64,000 nucleotides of DNA from NCBI RefSeq assembly GCF_048007035.1, contig NZ_CP180355.1, positions 1,426,001-1,490,000 on the forward strand, written 5' to 3'. The translations under genes were made by a program, and so were the position numbers. Below the pieces are notes generated by a model. The model searched no databases. It was not told the DNA's origin and was given only the letters and a program-made list of their open reading frames with translations. Each line of letters opens with the position of its first letter. The stretch's first letter is position 1. Positions 56,093-64,000 of this stretch are shown here, in pieces. The DNA comes from Imperialibacter sp963977595 (GTDB lineage: Bacteria; Bacteroidota; Bacteroidia; Cytophagales; Cyclobacteriaceae).

Positions 56093-57394
56093 CTAAAACT
56101 TCTCATCGGCCTTTCCAGTTAGAAAAGATAAAGCCTTATCGTTTTGATAGAAAAGATATCCCCGCCAAAATGTGGCGCTGCTATCGTTGTACTTCCATGC
56201 AACTTCACCGTCTACAGTTACTTCCCAAAAACCATAGTCTCCCTCGCAAATCAAGGTATTTCCGTTACTTGCCCTAACAGCCCCGGAAATTCTTCCATAT
56301 GACAAAAGACTATCGGTAAAACTCCACACAACTTTGGGCTCATTATCGTGGTCAGGCAAAAGCCCTAGCTTTTCAGGCATTTCAAACTCATACACCGTCG
56401 ATTGCTTGGCGGTAAGTCCATTTTCGTAAATTAACACATTGGGCGTCTGTCGCCCTTCCTTTTTTAACAAGTTGGGGAAGTGTATTCTATCAAACAATCT
56501 GGTGCCATTCACGTTGTCGTATGCTTCAGGGTTTCCGAACCGATATATCAGGTTACCTCCCTTGTCAAATTTGCCACCACTATCACCCCTGGCCTCTGCG
56601 GTACTAGTACTGTGATCGACGACCCACACTTCACTAAAGTAATTTACACTAATGAAAATCAAATCGTTATCCGGGTCGTAGCCCAAACCATTAGCATGCA
56701 TTATATCACCATCCGGGCGTAGAAGATAATTAATATTTATCTTTTCTGGGTTCTCTGCAACCACTCCATAGGTAGGCTGTCCCGCTATCGCATCCTGAAC
56801 AATGTGATCCCAGCTGCGCCAATGCCAAACCACCTCTTTCGTAGCCGTGTCAATTTCCACTACCATTTCCGGGAAAATATCATAGCTCACACTTGCCCCG
56901 GCCTTCTTTGCTGTGACCGAATCGATTCTCTCCCAGGCTAGAAAGAGAATGTTGCCGTTTGGCAAAAGTTCCAAGTCGTGGTGGGCCAGGAGATCATCAG
57001 TGACATACTGGAATTCCCAATCGATGGAGCTATCGGGGTTGATGATCTGAATTACCCCCCCATATCCACCGCCAAAACTAAAGCCAGGATTTGGTGCCTT
57101 AAACATCCCCAGAAGTTTGCCATTAGGAAGGAGCTCGAGATCAGCTCCCAGAGATAGATTAAATGTCCAGGTATAGAGCCTTTTACCTGCCTTATTTATT
57201 AAATATGCCGAAGTTCCTCCGCTTTCCACCACAAAAACCGAACTACTGTCTATTAGATGAGGGGTATAGGCTTTAACTGTACTGGCCAAAGGTGGGATGA
57301 CATTGATAGCATCTCTACTAGTGTCAGAAGAGCCCTGGCAACCACATATCACTGCGATAAGGCTGAAAACAGCCAAAATATCCAATCTTTTCAT
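56093..57394 (-). CDS. Arylsulfotransferase (ASST)-like lipoprotein
   Basis: 433 aa with an SPII signal (LIAVICGC, Cys19). Repeated beta-propeller-like blocks (LELLPNGKLLG, HHDLELLPNGNILFLAWERI, TKEVVWHWRSWDHIV) and HANGLGYDPDND match PAPS-independent arylsulfate sulfotransferases (ASST, six-bladed propeller). Several candidate active-site His are present. Convergent with the cytochrome/PHM gene. Some members of this superfamily are not sulfotransferases, so activity is inferred. Confidence 0.78.
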   Translation of the reverse strand: MKRLDILAVFSLIAVICGCQGSSDTSRDAINVIPPLASTVKAYTPHLIDSSSVFVVESGGTSAYLINKAGKRLYTWTFNLSLGADLELLPNGKLLGMFKAPNPGFSFGGGYGGVIQIINPDSSIDWEFQYVTDDLLAHHDLELLPNGNILFLAWERIDSVTAKKAGASVSYDIFPEMVVEIDTATKEVVWHWRSWDHIVQDAIAGQPTYGVVAENPEKININYLLRPDGDIMHANGLGYDPDNDLIFISVNYFSEVWVVDHSTSTAEARGDSGGKFDKGGNLIYRFGNPEAYDNVNGTRLFDRIHFPNLLKKEGRQTPNVLIYENGLTAKQSTVYEFEMPEKLGLLPDHDNEPKVVWSFTDSLLSYGRISGAVRASNGNTLICEGDYGFWEVTVDGEVAWKYNDSSATFWRGYLFYQNDKALSFLTGKADEKF

Positions 57395-57568
57395 ATCCTT
57401 GAAATTATGCTAACAAATAGCCCCAAAACAAGCTGCTCCTGCCTACAAAACAGGAGGCATCGTTATCAACTAACATCGCACTCAACTTTGCAGGCGCAAG
57501 CGACTGCTTCTTTATTCCGTAAGAAATTTTTGGTCTAACTTTTTTACAAGCTCAGCGACTGAGGCAAA

Positions 57569-57599
57569 AAAAAGCCATCTAACAAGTTAGATGGCTTTT
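57569..57599 (-). terminator. Terminator of the SusC-SusD operon
   Basis: Perfect stem AAAAGCCATCTAAC/GTTAGATGGCTTTT with an AA loop, followed by U in the minus-strand direction. It is 20 nt past the stop of the SusE-like gene and may work in both directions. Confidence 0.88.
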
Positions 57600-57618
57600 C
57601 ACTATCAAAAACAAAATG

Positions 57619-58578
57619 TTATTCGTTACAAAGATCAAGCTTAACGGCACCGATCGGAGGAGATGGGCCCCATGCAGCAATCACGTTACCAGAAGGCGAC
57701 TTGATTGTAAATGAAGCTTCAGAATCCCAGTCTCCCTTAGTATACTCAAACGTCAAGCTGGTTGTGCCAGCTGGAACGCTTACAGTATAAGTAGCACCAG
57801 CTCCTTGAGCAGAGCTCACAGTATAAACTGTTGGCGTACCATCAATGTAAACTACAAGTGTGGCACCATTCCAACCATCTCCGTATGAGTCAACCAATGT
57901 CAAGACATAATCTCCCTGAGGGTTCACAATAGTCGGTGCACAAACGATCGACCAAGCATATGAGCAGTTAGATCCAGGAAACTCAGTACAAACTGAAGGA
58001 GACCATGAATCAAACAACCTACCATCAGCGGTGGTCAACTCCCAACGAATTGAGAAAGAGTCCCCCGGTACAAACTTAAAGTTTGTGCTGCTGGCTCTTC
58101 TATTAGGTTTGTCAGGGTTACCCCAAACTGGAGTAGCTGTGCCGTCCTTATCGTAATCAAAGGAAGAGTCCTTAAACATCTCATACATATCATCCTGAGA
58201 GATAGAGAATGATGTTGTCACCTTGTTAGCAGGCACTGCAGCTCCTTCTATAGTCAAGAACGACACACCATCCGCACCACCATAGTTAGCTACAGCAGGG
58301 TTTCCATCTGGATCAGTGTAAGCTTCGCTGAAATATGCAAAAATCTCTATTTTAGTTACTGTGTTTTTACCGTCAATAGAGTTCCACAGCATATCAAAAG
58401 TAATATCCTGCGCAGCGTTTCCACTTAGAAAGTCACCTTTTGAGCCTTCAGCTACAACTGTGTACGCATTGACAGCTGATTCCCATTCGGGCAGTATCAC
58501 CAAATCCTCGTCCTTACAGGCAGGTATAACAACCACCATCGCCAGTAGCACCAGGATATATTTATTTAGTTTTTTCAT
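57619..58578 (-). CDS. SusE-position lipoprotein with GDGWNG domain
   Basis: 319 aa, third gene after SusC and SusD. SPII signal MVVVIPAC (Cys21). Residues 25-225 hold an Ig/SusE-like beta-rich domain. The C-terminal ~95 residues contain LTLVDSYGDGWNGATLVVYI, a pattern common in Bacteroidota secreted proteins, followed by FEYTKGDWDSEASFTIKSPSG. It is probably the surface glycan- or ligand-binding partner of the SusCD transporter; exact ligand unknown. Confidence 0.75.
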   Translation of the reverse strand: MKKLNKYILVLLAMVVVIPACKDEDLVILPEWESAVNAYTVVAEGSKGDFLSGNAAQDITFDMLWNSIDGKNTVTKIEIFAYFSEAYTDPDGNPAVANYGGADGVSFLTIEGAAVPANKVTTSFSISQDDMYEMFKDSSFDYDKDGTATPVWGNPDKPNRRASSTNFKFVPGDSFSIRWELTTADGRLFDSWSPSVCTEFPGSNCSYAWSIVCAPTIVNPQGDYVLTLVDSYGDGWNGATLVVYIDGTPTVYTVSSAQGAGATYTVSVPAGTTSLTFEYTKGDWDSEASFTIKSPSGNVIAAWGPSPPIGAVKLDLCNE

Positions 58579-58596
58579 AATTGTCTAATTAACTAA

Positions 58597-60342
58597 TTAA
58601 AACTGAAACTTAAGTGTATCCCAGAACACTGCAGCCGAAGGATTGTCATAAATGATAACCGGAGTTTTGCTATTCAGGTTAAGTTCATCCTGCGCATACG
58701 GGAAACGTAGCGCAAACTGACGTGGCAACTGAAGCGGTGTCTGAATATCAGCTGGAAGCCCTGTTCTACGGAAGGCATTATACTGCTCAATACCATTCCC
58801 GAAGTTAGCAAACCATGCTTGTTTCAGCACATAGGCAAGTCTGGCGTTAGGAGTTCCGCCTGTAGGGTAAGCGGCGATCACCTCAGCCCTAAGAGCCGCT
58901 CTGGTCTTGAAAGTAACTGGCCAACTATAAACAGTGCCCCATGTAGACTCATCAGCAGCTACACTTTGACCACGAGAGCCAAAATCCCAAACCTTGTTCA
59001 TCTGATCGGTCAACGCCGAGTTAAGAAGCGCTGTCTCGCTTGCAGCAACCTTAGATATGTCGGTTCCCAACGTGATAGACGCCTCCAAAAGATAGAACTT
59101 CGTCATCCAGCTTGTGAGCATAGGAAAGAAACCTACACTTGACCCTCTATTGCCCCCACCTGAACCAGCTGTAGCATCAAACACACCACCGGATGGATAA
59201 GAACCGGGAATAGTCCTGATAGGGTTGTCGTTAGGAATTCCAGATGGATCAGCTCTGTCCCTCCCGAATATACCTGCCAAATAGGCCTCTTCAGATGAAG
59301 AAAGACCATCGGGGTCTGACCCAAACAAGGCATTGGTAATGTTAGGATTCAACACAAAGTATCCATAAGTACAATCCGTTCTCTGCGAGCAAGGAATCGT
59401 CTGCTTGTCAGTCGGATCGTCAGGATTTAGCACATTTGTAGTCTGACGATGAAAGTAGAAAGGGAACCTGGGGTCACCATTCAACAACATCTCGTACATG
59501 AACTGGTGTCCAAAGTAGCTAAACCCAGCCTCTCCACCAGCGTATGCAGCCTGGTACCATGGATGCCTAAAATCGGGCGTAATAGCAGTTGGAAACTCAT
59601 ACTGAAAATCATCAGCTGAACTGGTAATCAAGTCACCCTCTGTAACAAGTGCCTGGATCTGGCCAGCAACATCGCTAACGTTCCTTGTTTGAAGTAGCAG
59701 CCTCAACTTCATGGTTTTAGCTAGTTTCCTCCAACGAGTCATGTTGCCATTGTAGATGAGGTCGCCTTTTACCGCAACCGTGCTTGTTAATGCAAAGTTG
59801 GCAATGGCCTTGTCCAGCAGACTTAAACAGTCGGCATAAATGGCAGCATCGTCATCATAAGCTGGCTCTTTGATTGGACTATCAGCATCACCCTGAAACG
59901 CTTCGGTGTAAGGCACATCTCCAAAGAAATCTACCATAGTGCTGAAGTAATATGCCTTCAGTACCTGACCAATCCCAAGGTAACGAGGATTGTTTCCTTG
60001 TGCTTCTGCAGCTAACACCAGCTCATTCAAATCCTTGAGAGGTCCGCTGTAGAGAAAATTCCAAGTACCATTCCATGACGCATTGCTGAAATTGAAATCG
60101 TCGCTTGCAGTCGTTTGCGCCATAAAACCCGTAGATGTTCCGTTGAATCCACCTGCCAGTGAGGAAGACATGTCCGAGAGCACATTGGCCAACAGAAGAT
60201 CAACTGCCGCCTCTGACGGGTTGTTCGGATCCGTATTGACATCTAAATCGAAAATGTCGCAGGAAGAAACAGAGAACAAAAGTGTTAGCGACAAGAATGC
60301 AGCTAATCCTTTTCTATATAGTTTTTTCATATGTTCTTTCAT
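58597..60342 (-). CDS. susD: SusD/RagB-family outer membrane lipoprotein (SusD-like_2)
   Basis: 581 aa from the ATG at 60342 (an ATG at 60330 also fits). SPII signal LLFSVSSC (Cys about 28). DLDVNTDPNNPSEAAVDLLL and LGIGQVLKAYYFSTMVDFFG, GDVPYTEAF are the SusD-like_2 signature. It is the substrate-lid lipoprotein paired with the SusC channel, starting 16 nt after it. Symbol is by family; the substrate need not be starch. Confidence 0.92.
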   Translation of the reverse strand: MKEHMKKLYRKGLAAFLSLTLLFSVSSCDIFDLDVNTDPNNPSEAAVDLLLANVLSDMSSSLAGGFNGTSTGFMAQTTASDDFNFSNASWNGTWNFLYSGPLKDLNELVLAAEAQGNNPRYLGIGQVLKAYYFSTMVDFFGDVPYTEAFQGDADSPIKEPAYDDDAAIYADCLSLLDKAIANFALTSTVAVKGDLIYNGNMTRWRKLAKTMKLRLLLQTRNVSDVAGQIQALVTEGDLITSSADDFQYEFPTAITPDFRHPWYQAAYAGGEAGFSYFGHQFMYEMLLNGDPRFPFYFHRQTTNVLNPDDPTDKQTIPCSQRTDCTYGYFVLNPNITNALFGSDPDGLSSSEEAYLAGIFGRDRADPSGIPNDNPIRTIPGSYPSGGVFDATAGSGGGNRGSSVGFFPMLTSWMTKFYLLEASITLGTDISKVAASETALLNSALTDQMNKVWDFGSRGQSVAADESTWGTVYSWPVTFKTRAALRAEVIAAYPTGGTPNARLAYVLKQAWFANFGNGIEQYNAFRRTGLPADIQTPLQLPRQFALRFPYAQDELNLNSKTPVIIYDNPSAAVFWDTLKFQF

Positions 60343-60358
60343 TTTAAAAGCCCTACTA

Positions 60359-63300
60359 TTAGAAGCTAAGTGAAACGTTGAAACCATAACGACGTGTAGT
60401 AGGTGTCGATCCATACTCAAAACCTTGCTGGTTTGAATCAGCAGTAGTAGTCAACTGCTCTGGGTCAAGGTTTAGGCCTTCCAAAACGTTAGGTGCGTTA
60501 AACCAAAGGTTACGACCTGTTAAAGAAATAGAGGCTCTGCCAAAAGGAGTATTCTCCAAAATAGATTTGGGTAATGAATAACCAAGGCTTAATTCACGCA
60601 GACGAATTACAGTACCATCATACACGTTAACTTCATCCTGTCCGTAAGCACCCCATCCGTTAGAGAAATGAGAGTCAAACGCAGTAATTGGTGTAGTGTT
60701 TCTGATTTTGTTGCCGTTTTCATCCAGTACAGCCTCATAAGTCTGGTTGCTACCGTAAACACCAGGAACCACTCTCAAACCTTCACGATCAACAGAATTC
60801 TGAAGCTGACCACGTAGCATCAAAGATGCCGCTGTGAAAGAATAGAAGTCTCCACCTTGTTTCCAGTCAATCAACGCCTTCAGTGTGACACCTTTGAATG
60901 AGAAGGTGTTTGTCCAACCAAGTGTGAAATCAGGGTTAGGATCACCGATGATTCCTGAAGTCTGCGTTGGGAAAGGAAGACCAGTATTTTTGTCAATCAG
61001 AAGAGTGCCCTCATCATCCCTTGCATTGCTCGTTCCAAAAATCTGCCCGTAAGGAGCACCATTTCTATGGATAGTTCCAAAAGTAGAACCTGCACCACCG
61101 ATGAAGATTTCACCCGTAGGACCAGCGTCAACTATTTCAGACTTGATTTTAGTGAAAGCAAAGTAAGAATTCCAGGTAAAGCTATTCGACAGCTTAACAG
61201 GAGTCACGTCAAGGCCGATTTCCCAACCTTTATTAGTCAACTCTCCGATGTTTACAATCTCCTGAGTAAAACCAGTTGAACGAGCAACGGCCGCACTGGC
61301 TATCTGGTCAGTTGAACTTCTTGAGAAGTACGTCACGTCCAAACCAATGATGTTGTTCAAAACCCTGGCTTCAGCACCTACCTCAAACTCGTCAGTAAAT
61401 TCTGGCTTAAGCGCTGCGTTTCCAAGTGTGTTTCCCAAAGATGCGGTATTGAATGTACCAGAATACCTTGGAGAGGCAATAGGCAGACCTAACCCATAAA
61501 CTGTTCTCACCTGATAAGGATCAGCATCTCTACCCACTTTTGTTTGTGCTACACGCAACTTTGCAAAGTTGATAAATGACGGCATAGTTACCGCATCACT
61601 CAACACAAATGAAAGGCTTGCACCAGGATAGAAATAGTTGTTTGCTCCCTGAGGAAGTGTAGACGACCAGTCATTACGGCCTACCACGTTAAGGAACAGA
61701 AAATCCTTGTAAGACAAAGAAATATCAGAATAAACACCAATTAATCTTCTCAATCGATCATAGTCTCTGGCGACAATCTGGGTTGAAGTAGCATTTGTTT
61801 TCAACAAGCTCGCAGTAATAACGTTAGCGCCACCAATCGTTCTTCTGCTATACTGCCTTTGGTTGGCATTCATACCCACCAGAGCACGGAAGCTAAGGTC
61901 CTCGTTGATGTCCTTGCTGAAAGTCATGATCAAGTTATAATCCTGCTCTGTATTCTCAATATCATCAGTTGTTACGCCACCCGTTGGAAAGAAAATTCCA
62001 CCCGGTCTGATCACATCTCTACGGAATTCGTGGTAGGTGTTAACTCCACCTTTGAATGTTACATTGAACCACTCAGTAACATCGTAACCGGCAGTAATGT
62101 TTCCATAAACACGGTTTACATTACTTTCATAAAGGTTGTTCTTGGCAATCCAACGTGGGTTGTCAAGTGCTCTATAAAATATGTTAGAACCATCAACAGG
62201 GTGTTCAAATGGCAACCCGTTCAAGTCGAAGTTTCTTGGGAGGTAAAACAAACGAGCGAAAATAGAACCCCCGCCGCCACCGTAGTAGTCGTTGAACGCA
62301 CTGGCACCTGATTGAGGAGACACCTGATTAGTGTTCACGTAGTTCACTGTACCAGAAACAAACACACCGTTGTCCAGTTGTCCGTTACCACCAAAGAACA
62401 AGGTGGTTCTGTCTACAGTTTGGTTTGGTATAATACCTTCCTGATTCATTCTTGAGAAACCAGTGTTGATACTTGCCTTTTCGCTGCCAGAAGAAAGAGT
62501 TACACCGTTCTCAACAACACGACCTCTCTCGAAAAAACCGCCGATGATATCATGTGGCTGTATTTGGTAAGGAGCTGACACGTTTCTTGTTGAGCCGTCC
62601 TCCATTGTATATTCCTGAACAAATTCAGGAAACAAGCCAGGATAACGGTTATTGATCGGGTTCGGGGCAGTTCCATTAGGGTATGGGTGAGAGTCAGTAT
62701 CGGTTACTGGGTCATATACGTTATCTGGGTACACGCCATAATACTTCTTGTAATTAGTACCATACTGAGCGTTGATCTTATCAACGTAGTCAGGCATAGG
62801 AGCGCCCCAGTTACCGATGAAACCACCGTTGTACACCTGGTTAGATCCCTGAGTGTACACATCCTGATAGTCAGGAATACCGGAAATTTCCTGCCAGTTA
62901 ACAGAGCCATTGTAGCTGATCTCCATTCCCTTTTTGGTGTTCTTCTTGCTGGCTTTGGTTGTGATCACAACCACACCGTTAGTCGCCCTGGAACCATAAA
63001 GCGCTGACGCTGCAGCACCCTTAAGGATAGAGATACTTTCGATGTTGTTTGGATCAATATCAAATGCACGGTTAGAAGTAACTGTGTTTCTTCCTGGTTG
63101 ATCATCGCCATTTACACTGTTGTCGAAAGGAATACCGTCAACGATGAAAAGAGGCTGAGAGTTACCAGTCATAGAAGAAATACCACGAATGTTAATTTTG
63201 GTAGAAGAACCGGGAGCTCCGTTACCACCTGTAATGTTAACACCTGGCATTTTTCCCTGCATAGCACGCAGAGGATCTGGCTCAGCACGCTGAGATACCT

Positions 63301-63691
63301 GGTCAGATGAAAGATTGGCTACGGAATAACCGAGTGCCTTTTTCTCTCTCTCAATACCCACAGCTGTTACAACTACTTCGGTCAATTGCTTAACGTCAGA
63401 TGCCATTGCAACATCAATAACTGATCTTGCACCAATTTCAGATTCCTGAGTGGTGAGACCAATAAATGAAAATACGAGCGTTCCGCCTGCTGCAGGAACA
63501 CTGATTTTGTAGTTACCATCAATGTCAGTGATGGTACCTACGGTTGTACCTTTAAGTACAACGTTCACACCGGGTAGAGAAGAACCATCATCCGAAGATG
63601 TGATTGTTCCTGACACCACCCTGTCTTGGGCCCAGACTTCGGATACGAAGACCGAGACCAGCATGAAACATAGTAGTAGAATCCTCTTCAT
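60359..63691 (-). CDS. susC: SusC/RagA-family TonB-dependent outer membrane transporter
   Basis: 1110 aa. Signal peptide to about residue 21, then a CarboxypepD_reg-like domain (VVSGTITSSDDGSSLPGVNV, GTTVGTITDIDGNYKISVP), the TonB plug (LTEVVVTAVGIEREKKALGY, RGISSMTGNSQPLFIVDGIP, ILKGAAASALYGSRATNGV) and a 22-strand barrel ending in Phe (FNVSLSF). No STN domain precedes, so it is not linked to an anti-sigma switch by itself. Forms with SusD and the SusE-like lipoprotein a nutrient uptake operon; no glycoside hydrolase is in view. Confidence 0.95.
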   Translation of the reverse strand: MKRILLLCFMLVSVFVSEVWAQDRVVSGTITSSDDGSSLPGVNVVLKGTTVGTITDIDGNYKISVPAAGGTLVFSFIGLTTQESEIGARSVIDVAMASDVKQLTEVVVTAVGIEREKKALGYSVANLSSDQVSQRAEPDPLRAMQGKMPGVNITGGNGAPGSSTKINIRGISSMTGNSQPLFIVDGIPFDNSVNGDDQPGRNTVTSNRAFDIDPNNIESISILKGAAASALYGSRATNGVVVITTKASKKNTKKGMEISYNGSVNWQEISGIPDYQDVYTQGSNQVYNGGFIGNWGAPMPDYVDKINAQYGTNYKKYYGVYPDNVYDPVTDTDSHPYPNGTAPNPINNRYPGLFPEFVQEYTMEDGSTRNVSAPYQIQPHDIIGGFFERGRVVENGVTLSSGSEKASINTGFSRMNQEGIIPNQTVDRTTLFFGGNGQLDNGVFVSGTVNYVNTNQVSPQSGASAFNDYYGGGGGSIFARLFYLPRNFDLNGLPFEHPVDGSNIFYRALDNPRWIAKNNLYESNVNRVYGNITAGYDVTEWFNVTFKGGVNTYHEFRRDVIRPGGIFFPTGGVTTDDIENTEQDYNLIMTFSKDINEDLSFRALVGMNANQRQYSRRTIGGANVITASLLKTNATSTQIVARDYDRLRRLIGVYSDISLSYKDFLFLNVVGRNDWSSTLPQGANNYFYPGASLSFVLSDAVTMPSFINFAKLRVAQTKVGRDADPYQVRTVYGLGLPIASPRYSGTFNTASLGNTLGNAALKPEFTDEFEVGAEARVLNNIIGLDVTYFSRSSTDQIASAAVARSTGFTQEIVNIGELTNKGWEIGLDVTPVKLSNSFTWNSYFAFTKIKSEIVDAGPTGEIFIGGAGSTFGTIHRNGAPYGQIFGTSNARDDEGTLLIDKNTGLPFPTQTSGIIGDPNPDFTLGWTNTFSFKGVTLKALIDWKQGGDFYSFTAASLMLRGQLQNSVDREGLRVVPGVYGSNQTYEAVLDENGNKIRNTTPITAFDSHFSNGWGAYGQDEVNVYDGTVIRLRELSLGYSLPKSILENTPFGRASISLTGRNLWFNAPNVLEGLNLDPEQLTTTADSNQQGFEYGSTPTTRRYGFNVSLSF

Positions 63692-64000
63692 ACTGTTTTG
63701 TTTAAAGTTGGAAATAGGTAATAGTTTTCGATTGTAAGTAAACTCAAACTTAAAGTTTTTCGCTGAAATCTCAAAAAAATCTAAGATTCTTTCGTGGCGT
63801 CACATTATATCAAATCAAGCGTTGTGAAATTTTCAAAACCCACATAAAATGCTGTTTTGCTTAATTTAATTTTTCGAGATCACGCAAATTGGGGGAGGTC
63901 GCCGAACAATATTTTGAGAATGTTAAGAAAAGTAAACTTGGAATAATCAATTTTTATTCCTTCAGGAATCGGAATTTTTTTTCGCCGTTGGGGAAATTGG
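63692..64000. other. Intergenic region at right window edge
   Basis: 309 nt upstream of susC with its promoter (listed separately). The rest is A/T-rich; no gene is supportable. A small ATTCCTTCAGGAAT palindrome at 63957-63970 has no clear role. Confidence 0.5.
63745..63774 (-). promoter_or_regulatory. susC operon promoter
   Basis: Minus-strand TTG (63772-63774), a 19-nt spacer and TAAGTTTG (63745-63752), a perfect match to TTG-N19-TAnnTTTG. It would start transcription about 47 nt before the susC ATG. Confidence 0.6.

Overview
The window looks like chromosomal DNA of a Bacteroidota bacterium, most likely order Cytophagales. The evidence is a SusC/SusD outer-membrane pair, promoters of the Bacteroidota type (TTG, about 19-21 nt, TAnnTTTG), a eukaryote-like ProS, a BT_3928-type DoxX protein, a DUF1599 protein, many SPII lipoproteins, and a 16S-Ile-Ala-23S-5S rRNA operon. 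The genus cannot be fixed from sequence reading alone. No phage, insertion sequence or CRISPR array was seen.

Layout. 1-5.0 kb: a secreted amidase diverges from two translationally coupled sulfatase lipoproteins. 5.2-7.1 kb: small accessory genes (AraC regulator, DHFR-like reductase, DUF1801). 7.2-10.6 kb: a large IPT/TIG plus seven-blade SBBP lipoprotein, a broken BNR_4-like gene, and a complete MntA/HepT (MNT/HEPN) toxin-antitoxin pair. 10.6-16.1 kb: a tightly packed operon of three different glycosyltransferases (DPM1-like, CESA-like, GT87-like), a secreted rhodanese, a TIGR04282 transferase and a lipoprotein. 16.2-24.5 kb: DUF3784 protein, Crp/Fnr regulator, MOSC protein, hemJ-SCO-cytochrome c operon, an opposing ABC exporter/DUF3299 operon, and an Hpt-like protein followed by a 30-residue membrane peptide with a strong Shine-Dalgarno site. 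24.7-36.3 kb: antiporter, folP-cdaA (c-di-AMP synthesis), DUF1599-BT_3928-aroK, a FadL-like porin behind a low-complexity secreted protein, proS, and NfeD-FloA.

36.9-42.9 kb is a complete rRNA operon on the minus strand with two tandem promoters, boxA-like leaders, tRNA-Ile and tRNA-Ala, and what looks like a damaged second 5S fragment between 23S and 5S. Directly upstream lies rel-fur-STAS-purA, so the (p)ppGpp enzyme, a purine-synthesis gene and rRNA genes are neighbours on the same strand. 47.5-53.7 kb: tRNA-Leu, tig-clpP-clpX (protein quality control), lpxB, a QueD/PTPS-like enzyme and an hldD-like heptose epimerase (LPS core). 53.6-57.4 kb: sulfotransferase, a cytochrome c domain fused to a PHM-type copper domain with all six expected copper ligands, and an arylsulfotransferase-like lipoprotein. 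57.6-63.7 kb: a SusC-SusD-SusE-like operon with its own promoter and terminator.

Most of the window is core metabolism. The least familiar parts are the cytochrome/PHM fusion, the Shine-Dalgarno-led micropeptide, the 5S remnant, the inverted-repeat region at 36.7-36.9 kb and the mixed glycosyltransferase operon. I did not find a clear-cut new defence or mobile system.
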